DNA of 57,300 bases from NCBI GenBank assembly GCA_024694625.1, contig JAILJP010000016.1, positions 1 to 57,300 of the forward strand. Direction: 5' to 3'. Each line of letters opens with the position of its first letter. The first letter of the stretch is position 1. The notes beneath the pieces are model-generated. The model saw only the letters and a list, made by a program, of their open reading frames with translations, did no database searches and was not told where the DNA came from. Below are positions 16,965 through 26,588 of the stretch, in pieces. Position numbers and translations under genes: made by a program. Source of the stretch: Lachnospiraceae bacterium (GTDB lineage Bacteria > Bacillota > Clostridia > Lachnospirales > Lachnospiraceae).

Positions 16965-18756
16965 CAAGAAAAACTTTTTTACTATTTCGGTAATGATGGT
17001 AGTGGTGTTTTTCCTGTTTATGGTGACGGGAGGAGCAAAGCAGGCGTTGTCCAACTACGAAGAAAATGAATATGTCCCCACCAGTTGGACAGTTTCTGAT
17101 ACTTCGGAAGCTGACTTTTCTCTATCCACCGGCGGAGTTTTGTACTTGGGCGATAGCCAAAAGGTTTTGAATCGTCTGAAAGAGTGGTGTTACTACAACC
17201 AACGGGGATTGGAGGAGTTAGACCACGGTGTGGGTTATGAAGGCACAGAGGAAAACCTTTCCATGTTGGTGGTGGATGGCGCATCTTTAACGGACAAGGA
17301 TGAAGATGTTCTTTTGGAGGCGTCAGAAACAGGATTGACCCTGGTTTTTGCTACCATGCCTTCTTGTGAATATTTACAGGAGCACACAAATGTAGCCCAG
17401 CTTATGGGAATCCGTGCCATTCAAAAGGAATCCACTTCTTTGGTGGGCATGCATTTATATGAGGGATTTTTGCTAGGCGGGGAAAAAGTTTACGAACTGG
17501 GAGATGAGGATCCCTTGTACTATCAGGATATGAATCTTCATATTCCCTGGTATATTTTGGAATCCGCATCCAAGGTGTATATGAGTGGTTATTTGAATAA
17601 GCTTTACAAGGATGCAGATGTCTCTTATACACCTCCAATCATCTGGAGATACAATACGAAAAACGGCTATGTATATGCCATAAACAATAATTTTATGGAA
17701 GATTTGTCGGCTCTTGGTATTTATACCGCAGTGGAATCCACCAGAGAGGAAATTGCCATTTATCCGGTAATCAATGCAAAGAGTCTGGTGGTAACAAATT
17801 ATCCTACCTTTACGGAGGAAAACGAAGAACAAATCAGTGAGTTGTATTCCAGAAATACGACGAATTATTTGGAAACTCTGGTTTGGCCCACGATTATGGC
17901 GGTATCATCCTACAACAAGATGAAGCCGGGATTTTTTATTTCCACAAAGCTTGATTATGACAGCGAAAACGGACCTTCCGAAAAGGCACTGCACTATTTC
18001 ATGGAATTGATTCGTGAAAGCCATGGAGAAGCGGGATTGAGTTTGGATGCTTATTCCGATATATCGGCAGAGGAAAAACTAAGTATTGATTTGGACTTTT
18101 TCAAAGATACTTTGGAGGATTACCATTTTTATAGTTGCTATGTGGGAGACTCTGACTTGGAAGAGGCTCTGACCTTGTTAAATACAACGGGAGAAAACAT
18201 TTCTCTGGTGGTATCGGATTATAGTAAAAATCAAAATTTGATTTGGGCACAGGACAATGTGATTGGAGTTTCTGAGACAACTTCATCTCAGTATTATAGT
18301 TTTACAAAGGACTTCACATTAAAGTCTGTGGAGACCGCTTTGGGATATTCCATGGCCTCTGTAGATGCATCTTCTTTGGTTTATCCAAAAACAACAGAGT
18401 CTCATTTGCAAAACTTTACGGAGGAGTATTCCGGAACCATTAACAGTCTCTATGAGAACTTTGAAGACTTTGAAGCGACATCTCTTACAGAGACAGGAAA
18501 CCGGATTCGAAATTATTTAAATCTGGACTATGATGCGGACGTTTCCATGGAAAAGGACCGGGTAACCATTACCACCAATACCTATGGAGAGGAACAGTTT
18601 TTTATTTTAAAAATTCCCAATATGGAGATCCGCTTTATTTCTCAAGGGGAGTATGAAGAATTGGAAGATGGGGTATATTTGGTAACCACCACATCTTCTG
18701 AAACCGTAATCAAATTAAAAGAAAAAGATCAGTCCTTATTGAAGTATTTTAGGTAG
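16957..18756 (+). CDS. Signal-anchored extracytoplasmic protein, DUF2194-like, Pel operon
   Basis: The protein has 599 residues. A single hydrophobic segment near residues 8-24 anchors it, and the rest is hydrophilic and presumably outside. The domain order resembles the DUF2194 proteins found beside pelF and pelG in Clostridia. An N-terminal Rossmann/flavodoxin-like part (VLYLGDSQ, LVVDGASL, LVFATMP) is followed by a region like a polysaccharide-deacetylase or glycosidase barrel (PGFFISTKLDYDSENG to about residue 480) and a C-terminal beta domain. In Gram-negative operons this slot is held by PelA, a deacetylase/hydrolase. I do not see the His-rich metal motif of active deacetylases, so activity is uncertain. 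Translation is coupled to the upstream gene. Confidence 0.65.
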   Translation: MISKKNFFTISVMMVVVFFLFMVTGGAKQALSNYEENEYVPTSWTVSDTSEADFSLSTGGVLYLGDSQKVLNRLKEWCYYNQRGLEELDHGVGYEGTEENLSMLVVDGASLTDKDEDVLLEASETGLTLVFATMPSCEYLQEHTNVAQLMGIRAIQKESTSLVGMHLYEGFLLGGEKVYELGDEDPLYYQDMNLHIPWYILESASKVYMSGYLNKLYKDADVSYTPPIIWRYNTKNGYVYAINNNFMEDLSALGIYTAVESTREEIAIYPVINAKSLVVTNYPTFTEENEEQISELYSRNTTNYLETLVWPTIMAVSSYNKMKPGFFISTKLDYDSENGPSEKALHYFMELIRESHGEAGLSLDAYSDISAEEKLSIDLDFFKDTLEDYHFYSCYVGDSDLEEALTLLNTTGENISLVVSDYSKNQNLIWAQDNVIGVSETTSSQYYSFTKDFTLKSVETALGYSMASVDASSLVYPKTTESHLQNFTEEYSGTINSLYENFEDFEATSLTETGNRIRNYLNLDYDADVSMEKDRVTITTNTYGEEQFFILKIPNMEIRFISQGEYEELEDGVYLVTTTSSETVIKLKEKDQSLLKYFR

Positions 18757-18764
18757 GAAACAGT

Positions 18765-20168
18765 ATGAAGATTTGTATGGTGGCGGAAGGCTGTTATCCC
18801 TACGTTGTGGGGGGTGTTTCCAGTTGGATTCACTCTATGATTCGCTCCTTCCCGGAACATGAATTTATCATCCTTGCCATTGTGGCGGACCGGGAAACAG
18901 GAGGGAAGTTTAAATACGAACTGCCGGAGAATGTATCCGCAGTGTATGAAGTGTATTTAAATGATGACGATTGGGGAAAAGAAAACCGCAAACGTATGTC
19001 AAAAAAAGAATATGAAGCCCTGCGAAGTGTGGTGGTAAACCGTACACCGGACTGGGAAGGCTTTGTGAAAATTATTTCCAAACCGGATTTTTCTTACAAC
19101 GATTTGGTTATGGGAATGGATTTTTACGAGGCGGTAAAAGAGGCCTATTCCCAGAAGTATACGGACGTGCCCTTTGTAGACTTTTTGTGGACCATGCGTT
19201 CCATGTATTTGCCTTTGATTCTGGTGATGAGTTCCAAAATTCCAGAGGCGGATTTGTACCATTGTGTGGCAACGGGCTATGCCGGTGTGTTGGGCGCTAT
19301 GGCAAAGATGAAATATGGTTGCAAGCTTTTGGTTTCCGAACACGGAATCTACACCAGAGAACGTGAGGAAGAGCTGATTAAGGCGACCTGGGTTCAGGGC
19401 CTTTACAAAGATATTTGGATTGACCAGTTTAAAAAGATGTCCCAGTTGGCTTACGACCAGGCAGATGTGGTGACTTCTTTGTTTGCCCATGCTTCCGAAT
19501 TGCAACAGGAATTAGGTTGCGATAAAAAGAAACTTCGGGTGACACCCAATGGAGTGGATGCGTCCAGGTTTGCAGATATTCCCCAAAAGACGGAAGAAGA
19601 CAAGGCCTACGTAAATATTGGGGCAGTGGTTCGTGTTACTCCCATTAAAGATATTAAGACCTTGATTCGTGCCTTTGCCTATGCGAAAAACAGGGTGAAA
19701 AATTTAAAACTTTGGATTATGGGACCCTGTGATGAAGATGAGGAATATGCAAAGGAATGTTTCGATATTGTGGAGGCTATGGAATTGGAAGATGTGGTCT
19801 TTACGGATCGAGTAGATGTCACTCAGTATATGGGACGCATGGATTATACGGTGTTGACCAGTATTTCAGAAGGTCAGCCCTTAACCATTTTAGAGGGATT
19901 TGCCGCAAAAAAACCTGTGGTGGCTACCGATGTAGGAAATTGCCGGGGGTTGATTTACGGTGAAGGTGATGACTATGGTCAGGCGGGAATCCTTACCCAT
20001 ATTATGAATGTGGAGGAAATTGCAAATGCCTTTGTGGCGTTGGCTATGAATCCGGAAATGACAAAACAAATGGGAGAAGTAGGGTACCGTCGTTTGATAG
20101 ACAAATACCTGATTTCCCAAATGAAAGATACCTATAAAGAAATTTATGATCGTTTAAGCGGAGAATAA
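18765..20168 (+). CDS. pelF: PelF, GT4 glycosyltransferase of Pel polymer synthesis
   Basis: This 467-residue cytosolic GT4 enzyme begins MKICMVAEGCYPYVVGGVSSW, the highly conserved PelF start. The glycine-rich VGGVSSW loop, LVSEHGIYTREREEE and the C-terminal EGQPLTILE (an EX7E motif, in the nucleotide-sugar site near residue 370) are all present. Pseudomonas PelF polymerises UDP-linked hexosamine into Pel with PelD, PelE and PelG at the membrane. The start follows AGGAAACAGT, and pelG follows after 4 bases. No epimerase gene for UDP-GalNAc supply is in this operon. The identity is strong. Confidence 0.95.
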   Translation: MKICMVAEGCYPYVVGGVSSWIHSMIRSFPEHEFIILAIVADRETGGKFKYELPENVSAVYEVYLNDDDWGKENRKRMSKKEYEALRSVVVNRTPDWEGFVKIISKPDFSYNDLVMGMDFYEAVKEAYSQKYTDVPFVDFLWTMRSMYLPLILVMSSKIPEADLYHCVATGYAGVLGAMAKMKYGCKLLVSEHGIYTREREEELIKATWVQGLYKDIWIDQFKKMSQLAYDQADVVTSLFAHASELQQELGCDKKKLRVTPNGVDASRFADIPQKTEEDKAYVNIGAVVRVTPIKDIKTLIRAFAYAKNRVKNLKLWIMGPCDEDEEYAKECFDIVEAMELEDVVFTDRVDVTQYMGRMDYTVLTSISEGQPLTILEGFAAKKPVVATDVGNCRGLIYGEGDDYGQAGILTHIMNVEEIANAFVALAMNPEMTKQMGEVGYRRLIDKYLISQMKDTYKEIYDRLSGE

Positions 20169-20172
20169 AACT

Positions 20173-21621
20173 ATGGCAGGAATCGGCGTTAAGCTGGATA
20201 AGATATATGAAAAAAACACATTGATTACCACTTTAAGCGGAATGAGCTATTCTACCATTGTAACCATAGCCCCTATGATTATTGTAATGGTGGCAATTTA
20301 TGTTATGATGCAGATTCTGGATTTCGGAAAGTTGGAGTATGCCCAGAGGGAATTGTTTTCCTGTACGGTGTTGTATATTTTTATCTTCGCATTAATTGCA
20401 ACTTCCATATTAAATGCGGTGATTTCAAGATATATTTCTGATAAGATTTTTGAGGAAGAGTACGGTGCTGTTATGCCATGTTTTTATTTCTGCCTCTTTT
20501 TGACACTGATTTTTGGTTTGGTACCGGCCATTCCATTTTTTATCCACGAATACGTGGTGGGACAGGTAGACCCGGTGTTTATCTTTTTGTCCTTTGTGGG
20601 ATATGTGTCTTTGATTTTTGTTTTTTATTCCATGCTGTATTTAAATATTTGCAAGGAGTACGAGCGTACCACGGCCTTTTATTTTATTGCCATGGCGGTG
20701 GGGGTTTTTGTGGCATGGGTGCTGAATTTGTTTATGGAGTGGGACAAAACCTATTCCATGCTGACAGGATTGGATATTGCACTTTTGCTATTGGCTGTTT
20801 TGGAATATGCTCAGCTGTTAAAGTTTTTTCCAATCAGTGACCACCGGTACACAAAGGTGTGCGGCCACTTTAAAACCTATTGGAGTTTGATTGCATCCAA
20901 CACCCTTTATATCTTTGGATTGTACGTCCACAACTTCGTTTTTTGGACGACAGATTTAAGGATTGTGGTTCGGGATTCCTTTGTTTGTGCGGAACCCTAC
21001 GATATGGCCACCTTCTTGGCATTGTTGACCAATCTTTCTGCTTCTGTCATTTTTATTACGGCGGTGGAGCGACGCTTCAGTGGAAGATACCGTCAGTACG
21101 TGGAAAAGCTGATCGGTGGTCGTCTAAACGATATTGAGGCTGCCAAGAACCGAATGTTTCGACAGATTTCCGTGGAACTTTTGGGATTGGTTCGTGTGCA
21201 GTTTATTATTTCCGTTGTACTGTTTTTGCTTTTGGTGGTAATTTTGCCTCAGCTTGGAATCTCCGGCTTGATTATGCAGATTTATCCCTGTTTGGCAGCA
21301 GGTTACTTTATTATGTTTTTGATGTACGGCGGCATTGTGTTTTTGTATTATTACAATGATTTAATTGGAGCCATTTTAACCTCTGGAGTATTCTTGGTAG
21401 TGGATTTTGTGGTTTCACTGTTTGCCAGAGATTGGAATGTTATCTGGTACGGTATGGGTCTTTTGGCAGGATCCCTGGCAGGATGGATTATTTGCTATTT
21501 CCGTTTGCGCTGGGTGGAAAGAAACATCGACCGTCATATTTTCTGTGAAGGAAATATAAAACCCTACGGTAAAGGGCCAAAGCCCGATAACTTGGTGTAT
21601 GTAAGAAAGGTAGAAAAATGA
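20173..21621 (+). CDS. pelG: PelG, membrane transporter of the Pel synthase
   Basis: The 482 residues have about twelve membrane helices and the PelG signature near the start (MAGIGVKLDKIYEKNTLITT, then GMSYSTIVTIAPM). PelG belongs to the MOP flippase-like superfamily and, with PelD and PelE, forms the inner-membrane complex that moves the polymer made by PelF. The short cytosolic stretches RRFSGRYRQYVEKLIGGRL and the tail (DRHIFCEGNIKPYGKGPKP) are family-like. Its stop overlaps the next start (ATGA). Confidence 0.94.
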   Translation: MAGIGVKLDKIYEKNTLITTLSGMSYSTIVTIAPMIIVMVAIYVMMQILDFGKLEYAQRELFSCTVLYIFIFALIATSILNAVISRYISDKIFEEEYGAVMPCFYFCLFLTLIFGLVPAIPFFIHEYVVGQVDPVFIFLSFVGYVSLIFVFYSMLYLNICKEYERTTAFYFIAMAVGVFVAWVLNLFMEWDKTYSMLTGLDIALLLLAVLEYAQLLKFFPISDHRYTKVCGHFKTYWSLIASNTLYIFGLYVHNFVFWTTDLRIVVRDSFVCAEPYDMATFLALLTNLSASVIFITAVERRFSGRYRQYVEKLIGGRLNDIEAAKNRMFRQISVELLGLVRVQFIISVVLFLLLVVILPQLGISGLIMQIYPCLAAGYFIMFLMYGGIVFLYYYNDLIGAILTSGVFLVVDFVVSLFARDWNVIWYGMGLLAGSLAGWIICYFRLRWVERNIDRHIFCEGNIKPYGKGPKPDNLVYVRKVEK

Positions 21622-22013
21622 TTGGTGTGGAATTGATCCGTTCCATGTTTATTGGAACAGGAATCTTACTATTGGTATTAAACTTTACGTTTTATGTGAA
21701 AAAACGAATCTATGAAGATCTGGCATTGGTCTGGGTAGTGGCATCGATTTTGGAAATCGTGGTAGGATTGCTTCCTTCCTGGGATGTAAAAATCGGTGAA
21801 GTGGGAATAAAGATTTTTATTCCTTTGACAGCGGCACTTTCAGTTTCTGCCATTATTCTTTTTGTGGTCAGTGCATTTATGTCGGTTTTAAACAAAAAGA
21901 ATCAGGAACTTGCTATGCAGGTTTCTTTGTTGAATCAGGAAAATGAAATGATACTGAAACGAGTAAAAAAACTGGAAGATTGCGATGAAGAAAAAGATAC
22001 TGTTTGTGATTAA
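21618..22013 (+). CDS. Small membrane protein with C-terminal coiled coil (DUF2304-like)
   Basis: The 131 residues comprise three hydrophobic segments (about 7-28, 33-52 and 70-92) followed by a polar coiled coil (about 95-125: QVSLLNQENEMILKRVKKLE). This is the layout of DUF2304 proteins, which commonly sit next to GT2 enzymes in surface-glycan loci, although the family assignment is tentative. It is coupled to pelG by ATGA and overlaps the following GT4 gene by 29 bases. It may help recruit a glycosyltransferase to the membrane. Confidence 0.6.
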   Translation: MIGVELIRSMFIGTGILLLVLNFTFYVKKRIYEDLALVWVVASILEIVVGLLPSWDVKIGEVGIKIFIPLTAALSVSAIILFVVSAFMSVLNKKNQELAMQVSLLNQENEMILKRVKKLEDCDEEKDTVCD

Positions 22014-23196
22014 CACCTTGGGACAGGCAGGGGCGGAAAACGCCCTTTTAAATATGTTTCCTTATTTTGACCGGAATCAATACGAACTTTATTTATATGT
22101 GATGTTAAATCAGGGTGAGTTGATTTACGATGTTCCGGAATATGTTCATGTACTAAACAAAAATCTTTCTCCTTTGCCGGTATTAAGCAGGGAGGGAGAG
22201 GGTCATATGACAAAGGAAGTGATGACTTGTTTTCTTCGCCATGGAAGCGGTGTGAAGAATCTGCCGGACTTTCTTTCTAACTACAAAACCATGCGACGAC
22301 AGGGAAAGGTGCAGTGGGACAAACTCCTTTGGCCTGTCGTTGCTACAGGGGCGAAACGTTTTTCAATAGAGTTTGATTTGGCTGTGGCCTATTTGGAAGG
22401 GGCTTCCACCTATTATGTGGCCAATTATGTAAAGGCGAAAAAGAAGGTAGCCTGGGTTCATGTGGATATGAAGCTGGCAGGATATTCCAAAGCCTTGGAT
22501 AAGGCCTGTTACGACGCAATGGACCGGGTGTTTTGTGTTTCCTCGGAAGTGAGGGAGGCTTTTTTAAAGCTTCATCCGGAGTGTGAAAAAAAGGCCTTGG
22601 AATTTGAAAATCTTTTGGATGTGAAAAAAATCCAAAGACTCAGTGAGATAGAGAAGGCAAAGGAATTGGATTCCAATAGCTTTTGCCTCCTTACGGTGGG
22701 GAGATTGCATCCTCAAAAAGGATATGATTTGGCCATTGAAACGTTGGCTGAGTTAAAAGAAAAGGGATATCCCATAAAATGGTATGTGGTGGGAGATGGT
22801 CCCATGAAAAAACCTTTGGCGGATATGATTGCAAACTATCACTTAGAAGATGATTTTATTCTTTTGGGAGCAAAGAAAAATCCCTATCCCTATTTTAAAG
22901 CCTGCGATTTGTATGTACATGCCACCCGGTTTGAAGGAAAAAGCTTGGCGATTTCCGAGGCAAAGACCTTGGGAAAAGCTTTGGTGGTTTCCGATGTCAG
23001 CGGAAACCGTGCTCAGGTGGAAGAAATGAAAAACGGATTGGTTTGCAAATTGGAGAAACAGGACCTGGAAGATGCGATTCTTTCTCTTTATAAAAATGAA
23101 GAGTTAAGAAGGCAAATGGAAGAATCAAACAAAAAAGAAGGACTTTCAAAAAAGGAGAATAGCCTCCGATTACTTTTAGATTTACTCGAGGAATGA
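21985..23196 (+). CDS. Family 4 glycosyltransferase
   Basis: The 403 residues form a GT-B fold: an N-terminal acceptor half starting ILFVINTLGQAGAENALLNM and a C-terminal donor half with LLTVGRLHPQKGYDLAIE near residue 233. An EX7E motif (EGKSLAISE) lies near residue 313. It should transfer a sugar from a nucleotide donor with retention, using a cytosolic active site. The start lies inside the previous gene (29-base overlap). It follows pelG directly, so it may add a side residue or build a linker or second glycan. The specificity is unknown. Confidence 0.9.
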   Translation: MKKKILFVINTLGQAGAENALLNMFPYFDRNQYELYLYVMLNQGELIYDVPEYVHVLNKNLSPLPVLSREGEGHMTKEVMTCFLRHGSGVKNLPDFLSNYKTMRRQGKVQWDKLLWPVVATGAKRFSIEFDLAVAYLEGASTYYVANYVKAKKKVAWVHVDMKLAGYSKALDKACYDAMDRVFCVSSEVREAFLKLHPECEKKALEFENLLDVKKIQRLSEIEKAKELDSNSFCLLTVGRLHPQKGYDLAIETLAELKEKGYPIKWYVVGDGPMKKPLADMIANYHLEDDFILLGAKKNPYPYFKACDLYVHATRFEGKSLAISEAKTLGKALVVSDVSGNRAQVEEMKNGLVCKLEKQDLEDAILSLYKNEELRRQMEESNKKEGLSKKENSLRLLLDLLEE

Positions 23197-23200
23197 CAAA

Positions 23201-24007
23201 ATGAAAAAAGAAGTATTGATTATTATTCCTGCCTACAATGAGGAACAGACCATTGCTACGGTGCTTAGGGATTTAAACGAAGGACATATCACGGATTTTG
23301 CTGATATACTGGTAATGAACGATGCGTCAAAGGATAATACCAATTACATTGTAAAAAAAGAAAACTGTAAGCTGGTAACCCATGTCTTTAATCTGGGCTA
23401 TGGTGCAGCGGTTCAGTTGGGCTACAAATATGCGGTAAGAAGAGGCTACCGTTACGTTATCCAAATGGATGCAGACGGACAGCATGACGTAACCAATATT
23501 CCCAGAATTTTAGAAGCCTTAAAAACCAAAGACGAAGATGGAAGATATCCCGACATTGTGGTGGGGTCAAGATATTTAGACGGTTCCGGTTTTTATCATA
23601 CTTCCGGTATAAAAAAGCTCGCTATTTTTATGTTTCGCAGAATTATTAAGCGGGTGACCGGACAAAGAATCACGGATCCGACTTCCGGATTGCAGGGATT
23701 TTCCTTTCCTGCATTTTTGTACTATTCAAAATACGGAAATTTTGATGACAGATATCCAGATGCCAATATGATTATGCAGATGATTCTGTTAAAATTTAAA
23801 GTGAAAGAAATACCTGCGGATATGCACGAGCGGGAATATGGCAAAAGCATGCATAACGGTTTGATGCCTTTTGTGTATATGTGTTGGTTGTTTTTATCTA
23901 TGCTAGGCATTTATGTTCGAATTAAAGTGCTTAAGATTGATGAAGGAATAGGGGAGAAAAATGTTGTTTGGGAGACGAAGAGAGAAAACTACACGACAGA
24001 GATTTAA
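23201..24007 (+). CDS. Family 2 glycosyltransferase (dolichyl-phosphate-sugar synthase-like)
   Basis: The 268 residues include IIIPAYNEEQTIATVL at the start, NDASKDNT and the metal-binding MDADGQHD near residue 90, then DPTSGLQGFS. This is the pattern of polyprenyl-phosphate hexose synthases and related GT2 enzymes. A hydrophobic segment near residues 225-245 could anchor it in the membrane. If it makes a polyprenyl-phosphate sugar, the GT-C-like protein at 14571-16964 would be a natural user, but that is inference. The ribosome site is GAGGAATG. The downstream gene begins inside its 3' end. Confidence 0.88.
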   Translation: MKKEVLIIIPAYNEEQTIATVLRDLNEGHITDFADILVMNDASKDNTNYIVKKENCKLVTHVFNLGYGAAVQLGYKYAVRRGYRYVIQMDADGQHDVTNIPRILEALKTKDEDGRYPDIVVGSRYLDGSGFYHTSGIKKLAIFMFRRIIKRVTGQRITDPTSGLQGFSFPAFLYYSKYGNFDDRYPDANMIMQMILLKFKVKEIPADMHEREYGKSMHNGLMPFVYMCWLFLSMLGIYVRIKVLKIDEGIGEKNVVWETKRENYTTEI

Positions 24008-25148
24008 AGAATCCAAATATCCGGTGATAAATCCCGGCATGGGGTGGTATCGCCCCTATCTTTTCCACCTTGAGGATGAGGTGGACGAGTCGTTACTTTC
24101 TTCTGTTATTGTTGATGCAGAACGACTTTGTCTGTTAGAAGTGGATTTATCCTTTTATAGCAATCGGGAGATTTCCCATGAAGGTATTTTCCATCTAGAA
24201 CAGATTTTGGATTTTTTCCATGGAAATAAAAAAGATATGATTCTTCGCTTCGCCTATGATTTTGAGGGGAAAGCCTTTGAAAAAGAACCATTATCCTTAA
24301 AACAGATTCTTTCTCATATGAATCAGGTTTCCCAGGTGGTGAAGCCCTACGGGAGAGAAATCCTTTTGTACCAGGGACTTTTTGTGGGAAGCTGGGGAGA
24401 GATGCACTCTTCCAGATATGTAACGGATTTAAGTATATTAAAGCTTTACGATGAATTTCGAAGCCTCTTTGGAAAAGAGGTGTTTTTGGCTCTTCGTACC
24501 ATCAAGCAGTTGGCTTTGGTGGAGGATGCCAGAGGAAAAGATGAAAAGCTTTGTCTTTTTGATGATGCTATTTATGGTTCTGATACGGATATGTCCACCT
24601 TCTCACAGGGACGAAAAGAGGAGGAGATGGATATGTTTTTGTCCAACCGTCATTGTCCCATGGGTGGGGAAGTTCTTTTTGGAGATGGACGGATTTTGGA
24701 AGATATGGACCGTTATCATTTGTCCTATTTGAATTCCCAGTACGATCAAAATGCTTTGAAACAGTGGGAAGAAGCAGGGGTGTTGGATGAGGTGATGCGC
24801 CGGTTGGGCTATCGCTTTTTGATTACGGACATTAATGCGTCTGCTTCAGGGAAACATACCTATTTGAAAGTTTCTATTTTGAACTTAGGCGCCGGTGTGT
24901 GTCCCTATGATTTGACCATGGAAATAACCATGAACGATAAGGTGTATAAATGCTCCTTTGACGGCAGCAGTATTTTACCTACCAAAGCAGATGAAATTGT
25001 CATTGATTTGGGAAGAGATATATCCGGCTTAAAGAATTCTACGTTGGCATTGTATCGAAGCTTTGATAAGATGCCCATCCATTTTTCCAACAGCGGATTA
25101 CGAAAAGAGGATAAAATACCATTTGCAAAATTATGGGAAGTGAAATGA
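23961..25148 (+). CDS. DUF4832-like putative glycosidase-fold protein, cytosolic copy
   Basis: The protein has 395 residues and lacks a signal peptide. After a basic N-terminus come INPGMGWYRPY, LEVDLSFYSNREIS and ILRFAYDFEGKA, then GLFVGSWGEMHSS near residue 145. These motifs match the DUF4874/DUF4832 type of TIM-barrel protein related to glycoside hydrolases; the Glu in WGEMH is the likely acid/base. A C-terminal beta domain (about 280-395) follows. The next gene encodes a paralogue with a membrane anchor. It overlaps the GT2 gene by 47 bases; an AGGGGAG site supports this start. A role in trimming or modifying the polymer is inferred, and a cytosolic location would be odd for that. Confidence 0.65.
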   Translation: MLFGRRREKTTRQRFKESKYPVINPGMGWYRPYLFHLEDEVDESLLSSVIVDAERLCLLEVDLSFYSNREISHEGIFHLEQILDFFHGNKKDMILRFAYDFEGKAFEKEPLSLKQILSHMNQVSQVVKPYGREILLYQGLFVGSWGEMHSSRYVTDLSILKLYDEFRSLFGKEVFLALRTIKQLALVEDARGKDEKLCLFDDAIYGSDTDMSTFSQGRKEEEMDMFLSNRHCPMGGEVLFGDGRILEDMDRYHLSYLNSQYDQNALKQWEEAGVLDEVMRRLGYRFLITDINASASGKHTYLKVSILNLGAGVCPYDLTMEITMNDKVYKCSFDGSSILPTKADEIVIDLGRDISGLKNSTLALYRSFDKMPIHFSNSGLRKEDKIPFAKLWEVK

Positions 25149-26584
25149 CAGAAAATACCGGGGAAAAACAATTCAAAAAGAAAAAAAGAAGAACAGCCTT
25201 TGGATGTCTTGTGCTCCTTGGGCTTTCTTTCGGTATCTTTTTTGGATTGATTTATCCTAAAATGCGAAAGATTATCTATGTGCCCAGTGAAATGTCAGAG
25301 TCCAATTCCTTTGTAAGAAATCCTTACTGCGGCTGGTATGAAATTTTTGGTTACACCTTGTTAAAAAATGGGGACACCAAGGCAAAAAGCGATGTGTATC
25401 AATTGGACGGACAGTGCTCTTTGGTACTTTTGGAAATCAACCTTTCCCAGTTTGCTAACGAGGAAATCTCTCCGGAGGCCTTGGAGGAATTGGATGGAAT
25501 CTTTGCTACCTGGAGCAAACGGGATGTACAAATGATTGTCCGGTTTTTATATGATTTTTCCGGAGAGGCAAAGGAAACAGAGCCGAAAAATATGGAGCAG
25601 GTTTGCACCCACATGAAGCAGGTGATTCCTTACATGAATGACTACAAGAATTCCATTTATATCTGTCAGGGATTGTTTGTAGGGGATTGGGGAGAAATGC
25701 ATTCTTCTGCCTTTTCTAACCGCACGGATTTTGTAACGTTATTTGGAGTGCTGAGTCACGATTTGGATTCTTCTGTTTTTATGGCAGTTCGGACTCCGGA
25801 AATCTGGCGACAACTTACTACATCTCTTTCTCCGTTAGGAAAGGATGAAGCTTATTTAAGCAGTGCAAAAAGCCGCCTATCCCTTTTTAATGACGGCATG
25901 CTAGGCTCTGTTACAGATATGGGAACTTATGATGAAAATGCTTCCTTTGCCCAGATTACAAACTACACTGGAAAGGGAAATCGTCAGGAGGAAATTTCCT
26001 TCCAAAACCAGCTTTGTTTATATGTTCCCAATGGTGGGGAAGTTATTTTGGATAACGAGTATAATGACATAGAAAATGCGGTGTCCGCCTTAGGGGAAAT
26101 GCGAGTGTCTTATTTGAATATGGACTATGATCCGGAGGTTTTGGACAAGTGGAATAAATCCCAGTACAACGGGGAAAACGGATTGAACTATATTGGAAGG
26201 CATTTGGGTTACCGCTATGTATTTACCGGTTCTGATTTTTCTGGCTTGAGCTTCCCCGGACAAAAGGCAACGTATGACATTACCGTAGAAAACACCGGAT
26301 TTGCGCCGGCCTATAAACGGTTTGCGTCCTACCTAACCTTTGTGCGAACCAATACCAAGGAGACGACACAGATTTCCATGGATGGAGACAATCGCAGTTG
26401 GGCTCCGGGAGAAGAGGTACATCTTTCGGGAGAATTGGATTTTTCTGATTTGGAAAACGGATATTATGAAGTTTATTATGCTATGAAAGACAGCGTTACA
26501 GGAGAGGATATCGTCTTTGCCAACAACGCTGAAGCAACAGAATACGGTTACTGTCTGGGACAAATGACAGTAACACAAAGGTAA
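25145..26584 (+). CDS. DUF4832-like putative glycosidase-fold protein, membrane-anchored copy
   Basis: I place the start at the ATG overlapping the previous stop (ATGA, 25145), giving 479 residues; an in-frame ATG exists at 25133. A basic stretch and a hydrophobic helix (about residues 19-40) anchor the protein, and the rest should face outward. It parallels its upstream neighbour motif by motif: NPYCGWYEI, LEINLSQFANEEIS, IVRFLYDFSGEA and GLFVGDWGEMHSS. Its C-terminal beta domain (about 355-479) resembles the DUF4832 module. The pair probably arose by duplication and now acts on opposite sides of the membrane. The substrate may be the Pel-like polymer. Confidence 0.65.
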   Translation: MTENTGEKQFKKKKRRTAFGCLVLLGLSFGIFFGLIYPKMRKIIYVPSEMSESNSFVRNPYCGWYEIFGYTLLKNGDTKAKSDVYQLDGQCSLVLLEINLSQFANEEISPEALEELDGIFATWSKRDVQMIVRFLYDFSGEAKETEPKNMEQVCTHMKQVIPYMNDYKNSIYICQGLFVGDWGEMHSSAFSNRTDFVTLFGVLSHDLDSSVFMAVRTPEIWRQLTTSLSPLGKDEAYLSSAKSRLSLFNDGMLGSVTDMGTYDENASFAQITNYTGKGNRQEEISFQNQLCLYVPNGGEVILDNEYNDIENAVSALGEMRVSYLNMDYDPEVLDKWNKSQYNGENGLNYIGRHLGYRYVFTGSDFSGLSFPGQKATYDITVENTGFAPAYKRFASYLTFVRTNTKETTQISMDGDNRSWAPGEEVHLSGELDFSDLENGYYEVYYAMKDSVTGEDIVFANNAEATEYGYCLGQMTVTQR

Positions 26585-26588
26585 CAAC

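Noticed and set aside
16957-18756. Active PelA-type deacetylase
   Set aside because: No clear Asp/His metal-binding motifs of carbohydrate esterase families could be read, so only position and general layout support that role.
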